Below, in pieces: positions 28,514 to 37,265 of a stretch of 64,000 nt of DNA. The stretch is taken from assembly GCA_013822725.1 (NCBI GenBank), contig PNKX01000013.1, positions 101,181 through 165,180 of the forward strand, read 5' to 3'. Source of the stretch: Pirellula sp. Its GTDB lineage: Bacteria > Planctomycetota > Planctomycetia > Pirellulales > Lacipirellulaceae. The first letter of the stretch is position 1. Every line of letters begins with the position of its first letter. The notes beneath the pieces were generated by a model. That model had not been told where the DNA came from and did no database searches. It saw only the letters and a list, made by a program, of their open reading frames with translations. The position numbers and the translations under genes are program-made.

Positions 28514-28523
28514 AGCGTAACCC

Positions 28524-29114
28524 TTACTGCACGCCCATCTTCGAGATCACCTTGTCGATGATGTGGTATTCCTGGGCCTCGGCCGACGACATGAAATGAT
28601 CGCGATCGGTGTGCTTTTCGATCTGATCCATCGTCTGACCGGTGTGTTCGGCCAGGATGCGGTTCAGCTTTTCCTTCGTTTTCCGGTACTCGGTGGCGTG
28701 AATCATGATGTCCTCGGCCGTTCCTTCCATGCCCGCGGAAGGTTGGTGGATCATGATCCGCGCGTTCGGAAGGGCGTGACGCTTGCCGGCGGCGCCTGCT
28801 GCTAGCAGCACGGCGCCCATCGAGGCGGCTTGGCCGATGCAGTAGGTCGCCACGTCGCATGTGACAAACTGCATCGTGTCGTAGATCGCCATGCCCGCCG
28901 TGACGCTGCCGCCCGGCGAGTTGATGTACAGGTGAATGTCAGCCTTCGGATCGTCCGACTGCAGGAACAGCAGCTGGGCCACCAGGCTGTTGGCCACTTC
29001 GTCGTTCACGCCCGAGCCGAGCAGGACGATGCGGTCCTTTAGCAGCCGGCTGTAGATGTCCATCGCCCGCTCTTCGCGGCCCGACTTTTCGATGACGTAT
29101 GGAATGAGCGGCAT
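28524..29114 (-). CDS. clpP: ATP-dependent Clp protease proteolytic subunit (first copy)
   Basis: A 196-residue serine protease subunit that forms a double-heptamer chamber fed by ClpX/ClpA. The catalytic triad is visible: Ser98 in GQAASMGA, His123 in RIMIHQP, and Asp172 in DRDHFMS. The oxyanion-side INSPGGSV motif is present. It starts at the ATG at 29114. It is the last gene of a tig-clpP-clpP group, with a long inverted repeat between the two clpP genes. No clpX is adjacent. Confidence 0.95.
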   Translation of the reverse strand: MPLIPYVIEKSGREERAMDIYSRLLKDRIVLLGSGVNDEVANSLVAQLLFLQSDDPKADIHLYINSPGGSVTAGMAIYDTMQFVTCDVATYCIGQAASMGAVLLAAGAAGKRHALPNARIMIHQPSAGMEGTAEDIMIHATEYRKTKEKLNRILAEHTGQTMDQIEKHTDRDHFMSSAEAQEYHIIDKVISKMGVQ

Positions 29115-29145
29115 GGGGGCAATCCGTTTAGCACATTGAAGAATG

Positions 29146-29267
29146 GACAGGATAACAGGATGACGCGGATCGACAGGATCAAGGCGATTAGCGAAATCCT
29201 TGATCGCGATCTAACTAACGCCCTGCTTCTCCAATCCTGTTGATCTCAAAAATCCTGTAATCCTGTC
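29146..29267. repeat. Inverted repeat of ACAGGAT words
   Basis: The left side has GACAGGATAACAGGATGACG and the right side ATCCTGTAATCCTGTC. An inner stem pairs GGATCAAGG with CCTTGATC. It separates the two clpP genes and belongs to the concentric palindrome type by layout, although its words differ. Confidence 0.75.
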
Positions 29268-29286
29268 AAAAAATGAGACAGGTTTC

Positions 29287-29931
29287 TTAATCGTCGTTTT
29301 CGGCTTCTTCGCTGCCAGGGGGCTTAATCAGGATGTCGTCGACGAGGCCGAACGCCTTCGCTTCCAGCGCGGTCATGTAGTAGTCGCGATCGCACGCCTT
29401 GCCGATCTCTTCATTCGACTTGCCGGTGTGACTGGCGAGGATTTCGTTGAGGGCGTGGCGCGTCTTAATGATCTCGTTCGCCTGAATCTCGATATCAGAG
29501 ACCTGCCCGCCGACTCCGCCGTGCGGCTGGTGGATCATGATCTTCGCGTGCTTCAGGGCGAACCGCTTTCCCTTCTCGCCGCCGGCCAACAGCACGGCCC
29601 CGCCACTTGCAGCCAAACCGACGCAGTAGGTCGCCACTTTCGGCGTGATCATCTGCATCGTGTCGTACATGGCGAGCGTCGCGCTGACGCTGCCGCCCGG
29701 CGAGTTGATGTAGAAGTGAATGTCCTTGCGACGATTCTCGCTCTGCAGGTAGAGGAGCTTCATCACGATTTCATTCGCGTTGCCGTCGTAGATCTCCCCT
29801 TGCAGGAAAATGACGCGGTTTTCGAGCAGCAGATCGCCAAGCGTCATCTGACGCTGACGCTGATAATCGCGCATCGCCGCAGCGAGCTTCGGATCCAGGT
29901 GGGGGGCGGAACTACCGATGGGCGTATACAT
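29287..29931 (-). CDS. clpP: ATP-dependent Clp protease proteolytic subunit (second copy)
   Basis: A 214-residue ClpP paralogue. The triad is intact: Ser in GLAASGGAVLL, His in KIMIHQPHGG, Asp in DRDYYM. Compared with the first copy it has Gly after the Ser (ASG rather than ASM) and a longer N-terminal arm. The start is ATG 29931 or 29934; AAGGA is better spaced for 29931. It lies between tig and the first clpP. Two different active-looking subunits raise the chance of a mixed ClpP1P2 particle. Confidence 0.93.
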   Translation of the reverse strand: MYTPIGSSAPHLDPKLAAAMRDYQRQRQMTLGDLLLENRVIFLQGEIYDGNANEIVMKLLYLQSENRRKDIHFYINSPGGSVSATLAMYDTMQMITPKVATYCVGLAASGGAVLLAGGEKGKRFALKHAKIMIHQPHGGVGGQVSDIEIQANEIIKTRHALNEILASHTGKSNEEIGKACDRDYYMTALEAKAFGLVDDILIKPPGSEEAENDD

Positions 29932-30087
29932 CATCTCGTCCTTTGAACTTGCAGCTTCCTCAGGAGCTTCTCTACCAATACGGCAGAGGTAGGGGAGACG
30001 GTTCGCGCACCGCCAACCATCGACCCTGATCGGCTGTAGGAATCCCTCCCCACGAACCCCTCCCATCAAAGGAGGGGACCGTACATT

Positions 30088-31578
30088 CTACGCTTTGTCC
30101 TTCTTCGGCTCTTCCGCTTCGGTCGCGGCAGGCACGGCCTCGGCGTCGCCGCCGGCGGCGACCGAGATCGCCTCGACCGTCGACTTGCCCGGTTCGTACG
30201 GCTTGTCCTTGAATTTCGCCTCGGACTGGACCTTCTCCAGAACCTTGCGCTCGACGATCTGGTTCTGCAGGATGTCCATCAGGCCGCGCTTTTCGATCTG
30301 AGCCCGGACGCGCCGCGGCGATTCGCCGCTTTGCATGGCCATCAGGAAGATTTCCTTCTCGAAATCGCCCTCTTCAGCGTCGATCTTCTCTTCTTCGGCG
30401 ATCCGCTCGAGGATGAAGTGTTCCTTCAGGGCCTTCGCGGTGGTGGCGGCGCTGTTCTGACGGAGCTCGTTCTGGCGAGCCCGCAATTCCGACTCGGCGA
30501 AGCCGGCGCGACGGAGTTCCATCACGGCCCGCTCCAACTCGCGGACGCTCTGACGCTTCAACAGACCAGGCGGCAGGTCCCAATCGGCCTTCTTCGTCAG
30601 TTCGGCGGTGATCTGCTGACGTGAATTGCGCTGTTGCTCGTATTCAAGCTGCCGCTGCAGGTTCGACTTGATCGCTTCGCGGAGGGCCGCTTCCGATTCG
30701 AAGCCGCCCATTTCTTGCAGGAACTCCTCAGTCAGTTCCGGCAGCTTGAGCTTCTTCACTTCGAGGACTTCGAACTCGGCTTCGACGCTCTTGCCGCGGA
30801 GCTCTTCGTTCGGGGCATCTTGGGTCAGCTCGATTTTGCCCGACTTCTTGTCGCCGGCCTTGGCGCCGGACATCAGCTTATCGAACCCTTCCAGCTTGCC
30901 GTCGAGGAAGCTGAGCGTCGGCCGGATTCGCAGCACCCGCTCTTCTTCGAGGGCAAGTTGCTTGCCGTCGGCCGTGGTGCGAAGGTTGACGGTCACGAAA
31001 TCGCCCGAGTCGGCGGCGCCTTCGTGGGGAGCGAGTTGGCCGTAACGGGCGAGCATCTGCTCCAGATGATCGCTGACGTCGGCGTCGCTGAATTCACGGA
31101 CGGGGCGCTCAATCGTGAGCCCCTTCCACTTCGGCAGGTCGAACTCGGGGCGAACCTCGATGTCGAACTCGAACACCATCGGCCCTTCGTTGGGGACCTC
31201 GATCGCGTCGAGATTCAACTCCGGCTCGCTGATGGCGGTGAACGATTGCTCTTCGCTGATCTGGCTCAAGCTGTCCATCAACAGCGAACCCTTGATCTTC
31301 TCGCCGATTTCTTCCTTGAAGCGGTTCTCGACCAGCTTGCGCGGGGCCCGACCGATGCGGAAACCCGGCACCGAGGCCGAGGCCATCAGCTCGCTGTAGG
31401 CTTCGTCGAGGTAGCGATCGACGTCTTCCCGCGAAACCGTCACGGTGACGTGACGCTCGCAGGCGCTCGGGCTGGCGATCTGGACATCGAGGTTCAGCCG
31501 TTCGGCCGCTTCCTCTTCGCCCCCGTCAGCCACGGCGACGTCGTCGACTTGCGAATCTTCAACTTCTTTGGCACTCAT
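30088..31578 (-). CDS. tig: Trigger factor
   Basis: Ribosome-bound chaperone and prolyl isomerase of 496 residues. The ribosome-docking motif is GFRIGRAPRKLVE (about 72-84). The PPIase domain follows with ADSGDFVTVNLRTTADGK and FLDGKLEGFDKLMSG. The C-terminal half is the helical chaperone body. An acidic N-terminal extension of about 25 residues and a Glu/Ala/Lys tail are extra compared with E. coli. It starts at the ATG at 31578, at the head of the tig-clpP-clpP group. Confidence 0.95.
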   Translation of the reverse strand: MSAKEVEDSQVDDVAVADGGEEEAAERLNLDVQIASPSACERHVTVTVSREDVDRYLDEAYSELMASASVPGFRIGRAPRKLVENRFKEEIGEKIKGSLLMDSLSQISEEQSFTAISEPELNLDAIEVPNEGPMVFEFDIEVRPEFDLPKWKGLTIERPVREFSDADVSDHLEQMLARYGQLAPHEGAADSGDFVTVNLRTTADGKQLALEEERVLRIRPTLSFLDGKLEGFDKLMSGAKAGDKKSGKIELTQDAPNEELRGKSVEAEFEVLEVKKLKLPELTEEFLQEMGGFESEAALREAIKSNLQRQLEYEQQRNSRQQITAELTKKADWDLPPGLLKRQSVRELERAVMELRRAGFAESELRARQNELRQNSAATTAKALKEHFILERIAEEEKIDAEEGDFEKEIFLMAMQSGESPRRVRAQIEKRGLMDILQNQIVERKVLEKVQSEAKFKDKPYEPGKSTVEAISVAAGGDAEAVPAATEAEEPKKDKA

Positions 31579-31754
31579 GCGCCTGATACCCGTAAATTGG
31601 CGTGATCGCCGCCACGGCGCGAGACGGCTCGCAGCACGTTCTGGGCGATAAAAAACTAAAGCGGCTAGCGATCAACGACCAGCTTTCGGCCCCTTTGAGA
31701 AAGCCTTCTCCACAGGGCTGACTGCTGAAACCTGACAGCTAACCGCTACCGAAG

Positions 31755-31827
31755 AGCGGGTGATGGGATTCGAACCCACGACAACGACGTTGGCAACGTC
31801 GTGCTCTACCAACTGAGCTACACCCGC
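31755..31827 (-). tRNA. tRNA-Gly (anticodon GCC)
   Basis: A 73-nt cloverleaf on the minus strand. The acceptor GCGGGTG pairs with CACCCGC. The D-loop contains AGCTCAGTTGGTAGAGC, the anticodon arm is GACGTTGCCAACGTC with anticodon GCC, and the T-arm contains GTGGGTTCGAATCCCAT. No CCA is encoded after the discriminator base. Confidence 0.95.
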
Positions 31828-32088
31828 AGCAGAATCTCTACCGACGCTATTTCCAGCGACGCCGCCTTGAGCGACGCCGTTCCGCACGGGCGAGCGGCCC
31901 TGAAGCAGAAACATCCCCGGATTATAGGTCTCTAGGGCTGCGCCGCAAGGGGGCGGAATTGGCCAGCCGCGGCCTGCAACTCGCTCCGCCAGCGGCGTTT
32001 CCGTCACGATCGGCACAGGGGCTCCGGCGGCTTGAGCGACGCCCCGATTTTGTCGCCCCGGACCGGCCGAGGTGATACCATAGCCCCC

Positions 32089-32394
32089 ATGTTGCTGTTC
32101 AAGAAAAAATTCCTCCCCGCCATCCGCAGCGGCCAGAAGACGCAGACGATCCGCCTCTGGAAGTGGCGAATGATGCGTCCCGGCCAGCGCAGCTACATTC
32201 CCGGCGCGGGGTACGTCGCCATTGAACGGGTCGAGCCGGTCGCCCTCGCCGATCTGACCGACGCCGACGCCGTGCCGGACGGATTCGAGACGGCCGACGC
32301 GCTGCGACATGAACTCTCCTCCATCTACGGCGACAAACTGAAAGCCGGGTATCAAGCGTTCCGGGTGGTGTTTCGGGTGACGGGGGAGAAGTGA
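32089..32394 (+). CDS. ASCH-domain protein
   Basis: A 101-residue protein with an ASCH-type fold, related to PUA-like RNA-binding domains. Visible features are MLLFKKKFLPAIRSGQKTQTIRLWK and PGAGYVAIERVEPVALADL. The start at 32089 is chosen because the family begins with FKKKF. It may bind RNA or modify nucleobases or nucleosides. Its stop overlaps the GATGCTGG-type palindrome. Confidence 0.85.
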   Translation: MLLFKKKFLPAIRSGQKTQTIRLWKWRMMRPGQRSYIPGAGYVAIERVEPVALADLTDADAVPDGFETADALRHELSSIYGDKLKAGYQAFRVVFRVTGEK

Positions 32395-32466
32395 TGCTGG
32401 TTGCTCGATGCTTGATGCTGGATGAGATAAGTCCTTACAAGCATCCAGCATCGAGCGACTAGCATC
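32393..32466. repeat. Inverted repeat of GATGCTGG words
   Basis: GATGCTGG...GATGCTGGATG at the left pairs with CATCCAGCATC...AGCATC at the right. It begins at the stop codon of the ASCH gene and ends just before the membrane protein gene. Similar words lie at 33138-33170. Confidence 0.7.
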
Positions 32467-32474
32467 CTCTCTCC

Positions 32475-33131
32475 TCAAAAACTCAACATCTCCTTCATCG
32501 CCTGCGCCACCTGCTGCGGGGCGGCGAGCATGCTGACGATGCTCGCGGTGAGCAGCAGCGACGCGGCGAGCATCAGGCCGAGGGCGCGGGGGTTGGGGGC
32601 GACGCGGAGGCCGGCCAACTGGGTCCGCAGCTCTGCAGAGAGTCGATCCCAGCCGGCCATGTTCTGTTTGCCGCCGCTGGAAATGAGCGAGCAGTGCCGC
32701 ATAATCTCGAAGCATTCGATGTGGAGCGACACTCCCAGGTTCGGCATCGCCAGGTTATCGCCGGCCCAGCGGGCGTGGGGGTCGAGCCGCCGGGCCGCCT
32801 CGGCGAGGGCGGGGCGGAGCTCTTCGCCGCGGACGTTGTAGACCACCAGCCGCGGACGGGCGATGAGGACCGCCAGCCAGACGCAGAGCCAGTAGAAGAC
32901 GATCAGGAACAGCCAGACGAACCCGCCGTAGTGGGTGCTCGCCGCCTCGGGGCGGAAGAGCTCGATCGGGCCGACCAACACGAGCCCCGACATCGCGGCG
33001 CCGAGGGCCGCCAGGTCGCAGCCGCCGGTGGTGATGAAGGGCCGCCGGCGGGCGTTGATCAACCCCAGCAGCACGCAGTAAGCCGCGAGGGGGACCAGGG
33101 CGATCGAGAGTCGGAAGGGGTCTGGGAGCAT
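32475..33131 (-). CDS. Membrane protein of unknown function
   Basis: A 218-residue protein from the ATG at 33131. Four hydrophobic stretches lie in the first 110 residues (SIALVPLAAYCVLLGLIN; a second around DLAALGAAMSGLVLVG; VWLFLIVFYWLCVWLAVLI), and one lies near the end (ALGLMLAASLLLTASIVSML). A soluble part with Cys and His (SLHIECFEIMRHCSL) lies between them. I do not recognise the family. It sits alone, with GATGCTGG-type repeats on both sides. Confidence 0.65.
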   Translation of the reverse strand: MLPDPFRLSIALVPLAAYCVLLGLINARRRPFITTGGCDLAALGAAMSGLVLVGPIELFRPEAASTHYGGFVWLFLIVFYWLCVWLAVLIARPRLVVYNVRGEELRPALAEAARRLDPHARWAGDNLAMPNLGVSLHIECFEIMRHCSLISSGGKQNMAGWDRLSAELRTQLAGLRVAPNPRALGLMLAASLLLTASIVSMLAAPQQVAQAMKEMLSF

Positions 33132-33657
33132 AGTGCGGATGCTGGATGCTAGTTGCTGGATGTTAGATGGATTTGTTTCGACGGGGTTTTGCCGTAGTGG
33201 CTCCGATGCAAATCGTCGCGGGGTGGACAAAACTGGCTGGCGGCGAGGAGTGCGATTGGCGGCCGGGGCTCTTTTCTCGGGAGTTATTCGCTTTTGTTGG
33301 CTTGAATGGAGGGTTTTGATTTGTCCTCGCGGAGTGGACAAAACTCTGCTGAGGGTCTTGGTTTACCGGCATTTTCGCGAGGCGATGGTCGAAGTGGCAC
33401 GGACAAAACCCGATTTCGGCTCGAGCGATTCGCAATCAGTCGCCGGCGGGCGATGGCAGGAGATCGCCACTCCTGGCTCAGGCCGCGCAGCATTCTGGCT
33501 GATGGACCGAATCGTCGCGCAGCGCTACGGACCCACGCAGCGTGCATTGTCCCCGAAGAGTAGGGGATTGGGGAGGAGGGATTTTTGGCCACCCCTCGAT
33601 AGCGGGGGGGGCGCAGAACCTTCGATCTGCGAAGAAATCAGCTCGCTACTGCGTGCG
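33132..33657. other. 526-bp region without a supported gene
   Basis: Holds GGATGCTGG-type words at 33138-33170 and two copies of a roughly 20-bp word ending in GTGGACAAAACT, at about 33215-33235 and 33325-33345. A shorter GGACAAAAC copy lies at 33401-33409. Open frames through here have no ribosome-binding site and no protein character. It could be remnants of a former gene. Confidence 0.4.
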
Positions 33658-34140
33658 TCAGGTGACCTTCCTATGAAAGCGTCGACCGAAGCCGACGAAG
33701 GCTGTGGCGGCAATGGCAGCCAGCACTCCCGTTGTTGGTTCAGGTTCGTTGATACCCGCCTCTTCCCGAACGGGGTTGACGAACGACCGGAAGAAGACCG
33801 CCGAGAGGTCGCCAACCGGAGTGTGAGGATTGATCACTTTGCCGATGTTAATCCTTCCTTCCGGGTACGCGCTAGTATCGGGAAATGAAATGTAGGTAAA
33901 GGCAAAAGGGAGGTCGCCAGGATCGAACGTTGGGCCATCGATGACCTTAAACATGCTGGAATCGATCTTGATGTTGTTGTTGGTTGATACCATCCCAAAA
34001 AGAGCCAATGGCGCTCCGGTATCGTTACGCATTTGGATAAAACCAGTTTCCGGGTAGTACCAGACGAGAGGCGCCGCGTGCGCGACGCAGGCGGCTTGTA
34101 AGCAGGCAACGGCGATTGTTAGCTGCAAGATTGATTTCAT
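33658..34140 (-). CDS. PEP-CTERM protein, array member 1
   Basis: A 160-residue secreted protein. It has a signal peptide (ILQLTIAVACLQAACVAHA), a body beginning APLVWYYPETGFIQMRND, the family word TGAPLALFGMVST, and a C-terminal sorting signal (NEPEPTTGVLAAIAATAFVG, then RRFHRK). The family PEP-CTERM signal is cut by an exosortase, so the protein is probably anchored or released at the outer surface. It is the most divergent copy at this end of the array and has a DPGDLPFAFTYISFP word in place of KDDSELPFAFTYLGLP. Confidence 0.8.
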   Translation of the reverse strand: MKSILQLTIAVACLQAACVAHAAPLVWYYPETGFIQMRNDTGAPLALFGMVSTNNNIKIDSSMFKVIDGPTFDPGDLPFAFTYISFPDTSAYPEGRINIGKVINPHTPVGDLSAVFFRSFVNPVREEAGINEPEPTTGVLAAIAATAFVGFGRRFHRKVT

Positions 34141-34170
34141 GCGACTCTCTCCGAAATAGGCGAATTCGAG

Positions 34171-34400
34171 TCAGATTCCGACAATTCGGCGAGACCGATG
34201 ACGTGCGGCCGCAATGGCAAGGGGTATGCCCCCACCAAGCAACAACGCTAGTCCCGCCGCGGGCTCTGGGACGATGGTAATCGGACCTTCATGGATCCCC
34301 GCATGATAGAGACGGTATTCGAATCGCAAGTCGCTCACCGGCGTGCCTGGAACGACGGTATTGCCAGTATTGAACGCAGACGGCACGCGAAATATTCATC
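34171..34400 (-). pseudogene. Truncated PEP-CTERM array copy
   Basis: Only the C-terminal half of a family member remains. It reads FNTGNTVVPGTPVSDLRFEY, then VPEPAAGLALLLGG and RHRSRR. The upstream half of the family (signal peptide and NDTGAPLA word) cannot be found in the adjacent ~130 bp in any frame. The remaining frame has no good start. I read it as a deletion remnant. Confidence 0.65.
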
Positions 34401-34528
34401 TAACGAAGTCACCATGAATTCAGCGGTTCTTAACTTTGAAGTGCATTATCGCACTGATTGCCGGCTAAGCCCAGCGCGAGAACCGCCGTGCGGCAAGGAA
34501 TCTGCTTTGGAGATGATTGTCAGCACAA

Positions 34529-35020
34529 CTAGAACGAGGGTCGGCGGAGCCGAGCATCCCGGCGGCTAAGTCGACGCGATACCACAGACAAGGCGCACAT
34601 TGTTGTCGCGGCGAGCAGGCCCGAGGAGGGCTCCGGGAAAATGCATAAATTAGTCACTTGAATCAGTGGGCCCGTCAGCGACCCCGTTCGATACTCGAAG
34701 GTCAGCTCCGAGCAATGGGTGCCAGGTTGCACTACATAACCGGCAAAGGTTTGGCCGACAGGCAGGCTGAGATATGTGTAGGCGAAGGGCAGCTCCGAGT
34801 CATCCTTCCTGGCGCCGGCGATGCCGAGCCAATCAGAGCTCGTCTTCAACTTACCGCTGAGGGAGATGACGCTCGCATTGGCCAGGGGGGCGCCGGAGTC
34901 ATTGGTGAACCAGATGCCGCCGTTGGCGTGATTGTACCAAGCGAAAGGCGCCGCCCAGACGGAACATGATGGCCCGCAAGCCGCGATGGCTACGGCAGCG
35001 ATGATTATTGTCTTGTTCAT
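34529..35020 (-). CDS. PEP-CTERM protein, array member 2
   Basis: 163 residues. Signal peptide from MNKTIIIAAVAIAACGPSC, body with WYNHANGGIWFTNDSGAPLA, GARKDDSELPFAYTYLSLP and QPGTHCSELTFEYRTGSL, and sorting signal FPEPSSGLLAATTMCALSV, then RRLSRRDARLRR. AGGAAA lies about eight bases before the ATG at 35020. The ~90 bp before it closely match those before members 3 and 4, showing recent duplication. Molecular role unknown. Confidence 0.82.
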   Translation of the reverse strand: MNKTIIIAAVAIAACGPSCSVWAAPFAWYNHANGGIWFTNDSGAPLANASVISLSGKLKTSSDWLGIAGARKDDSELPFAYTYLSLPVGQTFAGYVVQPGTHCSELTFEYRTGSLTGPLIQVTNLCIFPEPSSGLLAATTMCALSVVSRRLSRRDARLRRPSF

Positions 35021-35107
35021 GAGCGGGTTTTCCTGTGTCACCGCAATGGGAAAAAGCTAGCCTGCGATGCCGACGAGACGTCCAACTGCAACTTTGGCGC
35101 AACCGCA

Positions 35108-35581
35108 TTAAACGACTCTGCGCCAACCGCGGCCGCGGCGGGCAGTTCCCCAAAAAGCGACCGCCGACACGGCAGTCATCGCACAGGAGGAAGGCTCCGG
35201 GAAGCAGAAGCCCCCACCTTGAATGAGCGGGCCGGTCAAGGAGGAAGTACGATACTCGAATTGAAGATCCGAGCATTGGCTACCAGGTTGCACGATGTAA
35301 CCGGCAAAGCTTAGGCCGACGGGCAGGCCGAGATAGGTGAAGGCGAAGGGCAACTCCGAGTCGTCCTTGTAGGCTCCAGGGATATCAAGGAGCGAGGAGG
35401 CCGTTTTCAGTTTTCCGCTGGTGGAGAGGATGCTCGCATTGGCCAAGGGGGCGCCCGTGTCGTTCTGGAACCAGATGCCGCCGTTAGCTGGATTGTATGA
35501 AACGGTGGGCGCCGACAAAGCGGTTGATGAGAGCCCGCAAGCAGCGATGGTTAGGACAGCGATGATTATTGTCTTGTTCAT
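35108..35581 (-). CDS. PEP-CTERM protein, array member 3
   Basis: 157 residues, close to member 2. MNKTIIIAVLTIAACGLSS leader, body SYNPANGGIWFQNDTGAPLA, GAYKDDSELPFAFTYLGLP and CSDLQFEYRTSSLTGPLIQG, sorting signal FPEPSSCAMTAVSAVAFWG, then RRGRGWRR. It starts at the ATG at 35581. The conserved body words and variable spacers suggest a small beta-rich domain. Confidence 0.82.
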   Translation of the reverse strand: MNKTIIIAVLTIAACGLSSTALSAPTVSYNPANGGIWFQNDTGAPLANASILSTSGKLKTASSLLDIPGAYKDDSELPFAFTYLGLPVGLSFAGYIVQPGSQCSDLQFEYRTSSLTGPLIQGGGFCFPEPSSCAMTAVSAVAFWGTARRGRGWRRVV

Positions 35582-35667
35582 GAGCGGGTTTCCTATGTAA
35601 CAGTGATGAGAAAACGCTAGCCTGCGATGCCAACGATACCCCCAACTGCAACTTTGGCGTAACGGCG

Positions 35668-36138
35668 TTAAACGTCTCGTCGCCAACCGCGGGCGCGGCG
35701 GGCAGCACCTAAAAAAGCGACGGCAGGCGCGGCAATCATCGCCCAGGAGGAGGGTTCCGGCATGCACATCGTTCCTCGAATGGGCGGGCCGATCAACGAG
35801 GCGGTTCGGTACTCGAAGGACATCGAAAAGCAATTCGTGTTAGGTTGCACGACATAACCGGCAAAGCTTTGGCCCACGGGCAGTCCGAGATAGGTGAGGG
35901 CGAAGGGCAACTCCGAATCATCCTTCGTGGCGCCAGCGATGTTGAGCGCAAACGAGGCACTCTTCAGATTTCCGCTGAGTGAGAGGATGCTCACATTGGC
36001 CAATGGGGCGCCCGTGTCGTTGTGGAACCAGATGCCGCCGTTGACTGGATTGTATGAAACGGCCGGCGCCGCCCGGACGGTTGATGAGAGCCCGCAAGCC
36101 GCGATGGTTAGGGCAGCGATGATTACTGTCTTGTTCAT
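35668..36138 (-). CDS. PEP-CTERM protein, array member 4
   Basis: 156 residues, closest to member 3 (MNKTVIIAALTIAACGLSS leader). Body words are SYNPVNGGIWFHNDTGAPLA and GATKDDSELPFALTYLGLP, then FEYRTASLIGPPIRG. The sorting signal is MPEPSSWAMIAAPAVAFLG, then RRARGWRR. It starts at the ATG at 36138. It shares its downstream region with member 3. Confidence 0.82.
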   Translation of the reverse strand: MNKTVIIAALTIAACGLSSTVRAAPAVSYNPVNGGIWFHNDTGAPLANVSILSLSGNLKSASFALNIAGATKDDSELPFALTYLGLPVGQSFAGYVVQPNTNCFSMSFEYRTASLIGPPIRGTMCMPEPSSWAMIAAPAVAFLGAARRARGWRRDV

Positions 36139-36224
36139 GAGCAGGTTTCCTACGTCGAATTGCTTTGTAAACGCATTGTTGCCACGAAAAAGAAAAGCCT
36201 CACGGCAATGTTCGTGACATGGCG

Positions 36225-36686
36225 TTAAACGACTCCCCGTCGGACGCAGCGGGCGGTACCCACGAGAGCAAGCGCCGACATGACGCCCAGGGTGCAAGAA
36301 GTCGGTTCTGGAATGAGAAACCACACTCCCTGGGAGATCGGTTCAAGGAATGAATCGAGGCGATATTGATAGTGCAGATCGCTGATTGGCGTGCCCGGTT
36401 GCACGATATTGCCGGCGTAGGTCACGCCAACGGGCAATCCCAAGTAAGTAAACGCGAAAGGCAACTCGGAATTGTCTTTGACGGCGCCTGGGATACTGAG
36501 GAGCCAGGAGGCGTCGCGCAGCGAGCCCGATTCGCTGATAAACGAGATGTGGGCTAACGGGCCGGCGTGGTCGTTGTTGAAGTGGATCGAGCCGTTGGCA
36601 GGATTGTACCAAACGGTGGGAACCGCCGAGGCGGAAGATGCGCAGGCCCCGGCGACGAGAACAGCAATGATCAATGAATTTTTCAT
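36225..36686 (-). CDS. PEP-CTERM protein, array member 5
   Basis: 153 residues. Leader MKNSLIIAVLVAGACASSA, body VWYNPANGSIHFNNDHAGPLA, GAVKDNSELPFAFTYLGLP and PISDLHYQYRLDSFLEPISQG, sorting signal IPEPTSCTLGVMSALALVG, then RCVRRG. It starts at the ATG at 36686. Here NDTGAPLA has become NDHAGPLA, as in member 9, so two lineages exist within the array. Confidence 0.82.
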   Translation of the reverse strand: MKNSLIIAVLVAGACASSASAVPTVWYNPANGSIHFNNDHAGPLAHISFISESGSLRDASWLLSIPGAVKDNSELPFAFTYLGLPVGVTYAGNIVQPGTPISDLHYQYRLDSFLEPISQGVWFLIPEPTSCTLGVMSALALVGTARCVRRGVV

Positions 36687-36724
36687 CGACGATTTCCTGT
36701 GGCTTAAAGAGGCGGCTGATGAAT

Positions 36725-37192
36725 TTAATTACCTTGGGATCGGGCTCGTCGAAAAGCTGCGGTGAAGGCCAGCGTCGCCGTCGCAGCCAACAAGCACGAG
36801 GAGGGCTCCGGGATGTCCAACGATTGGCTGATCAGCGGCGAGGTTATCGAACCGATGCGGTACTGAAAGGTCAAATCGACCAGAGGAGTTCCCGGCTTCA
36901 CCGTGTAGCCGGTGAAGTGATCGCCTACGGGCAAGTTCAGGTAGGTGTACGCGAACGGGAATTCAGAGTCATCTTTGATCGTGCCAGGAATTGCGAGGAG
37001 CGAGAAAGCGTCTTTTAGCAAACCAGATTGGCTGATCAGCGACGCATTGGGCAAGGCAGCGCCGGTGTCGTTCCGGAAATAAACGGCGCCGCCGTTCGGC
37101 GTGGGAACGAGCCAAGCCAGCGGAGCGGCCATGGCGGCCGTTGGCATCAAGGAGACGGTCGCCAGGGCGGCGATGCTGAGGAATTTGTTCAT
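36725..37192 (-). CDS. PEP-CTERM protein, array member 6
   Basis: 155 residues. Leader MNKFLSIAALATVSLMPTA, body APLAWLVPTPNGGAVYFRND, GTIKDDSEFPFAYTYLNLP and DLTFQYRIGSITSPLISQ, sorting signal IPEPSSCLLAATATLAFTA, then RRARSQ. It starts at the ATG at 37192, with AAAGGA upstream. Its 5' region is almost identical to that of member 7, apart from the start codon. Confidence 0.82.
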   Translation of the reverse strand: MNKFLSIAALATVSLMPTAAMAAPLAWLVPTPNGGAVYFRNDTGAALPNASLISQSGLLKDAFSLLAIPGTIKDDSEFPFAYTYLNLPVGDHFTGYTVKPGTPLVDLTFQYRIGSITSPLISQSLDIPEPSSCLLAATATLAFTAAFRRARSQGN

Positions 37193-37265
37193 GAGCGGAG
37201 TCCTTTATGTCATTGCATGGCTAATGGAGAACTCAGGGAAAGATTTGTTTACATCGAAAGCAACG

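Noticed and set aside
30634..31605. Plus-strand open frame opposite trigger factor
   Set aside because: Shadow of tig in GC-rich DNA; no protein-like features.
33133..33888. 251-codon plus-strand open frame
   Set aside because: It starts inside a GATGCTGG-type repeat, has no ribosome-binding site, and its 3' part is antisense to a PEP-CTERM gene.
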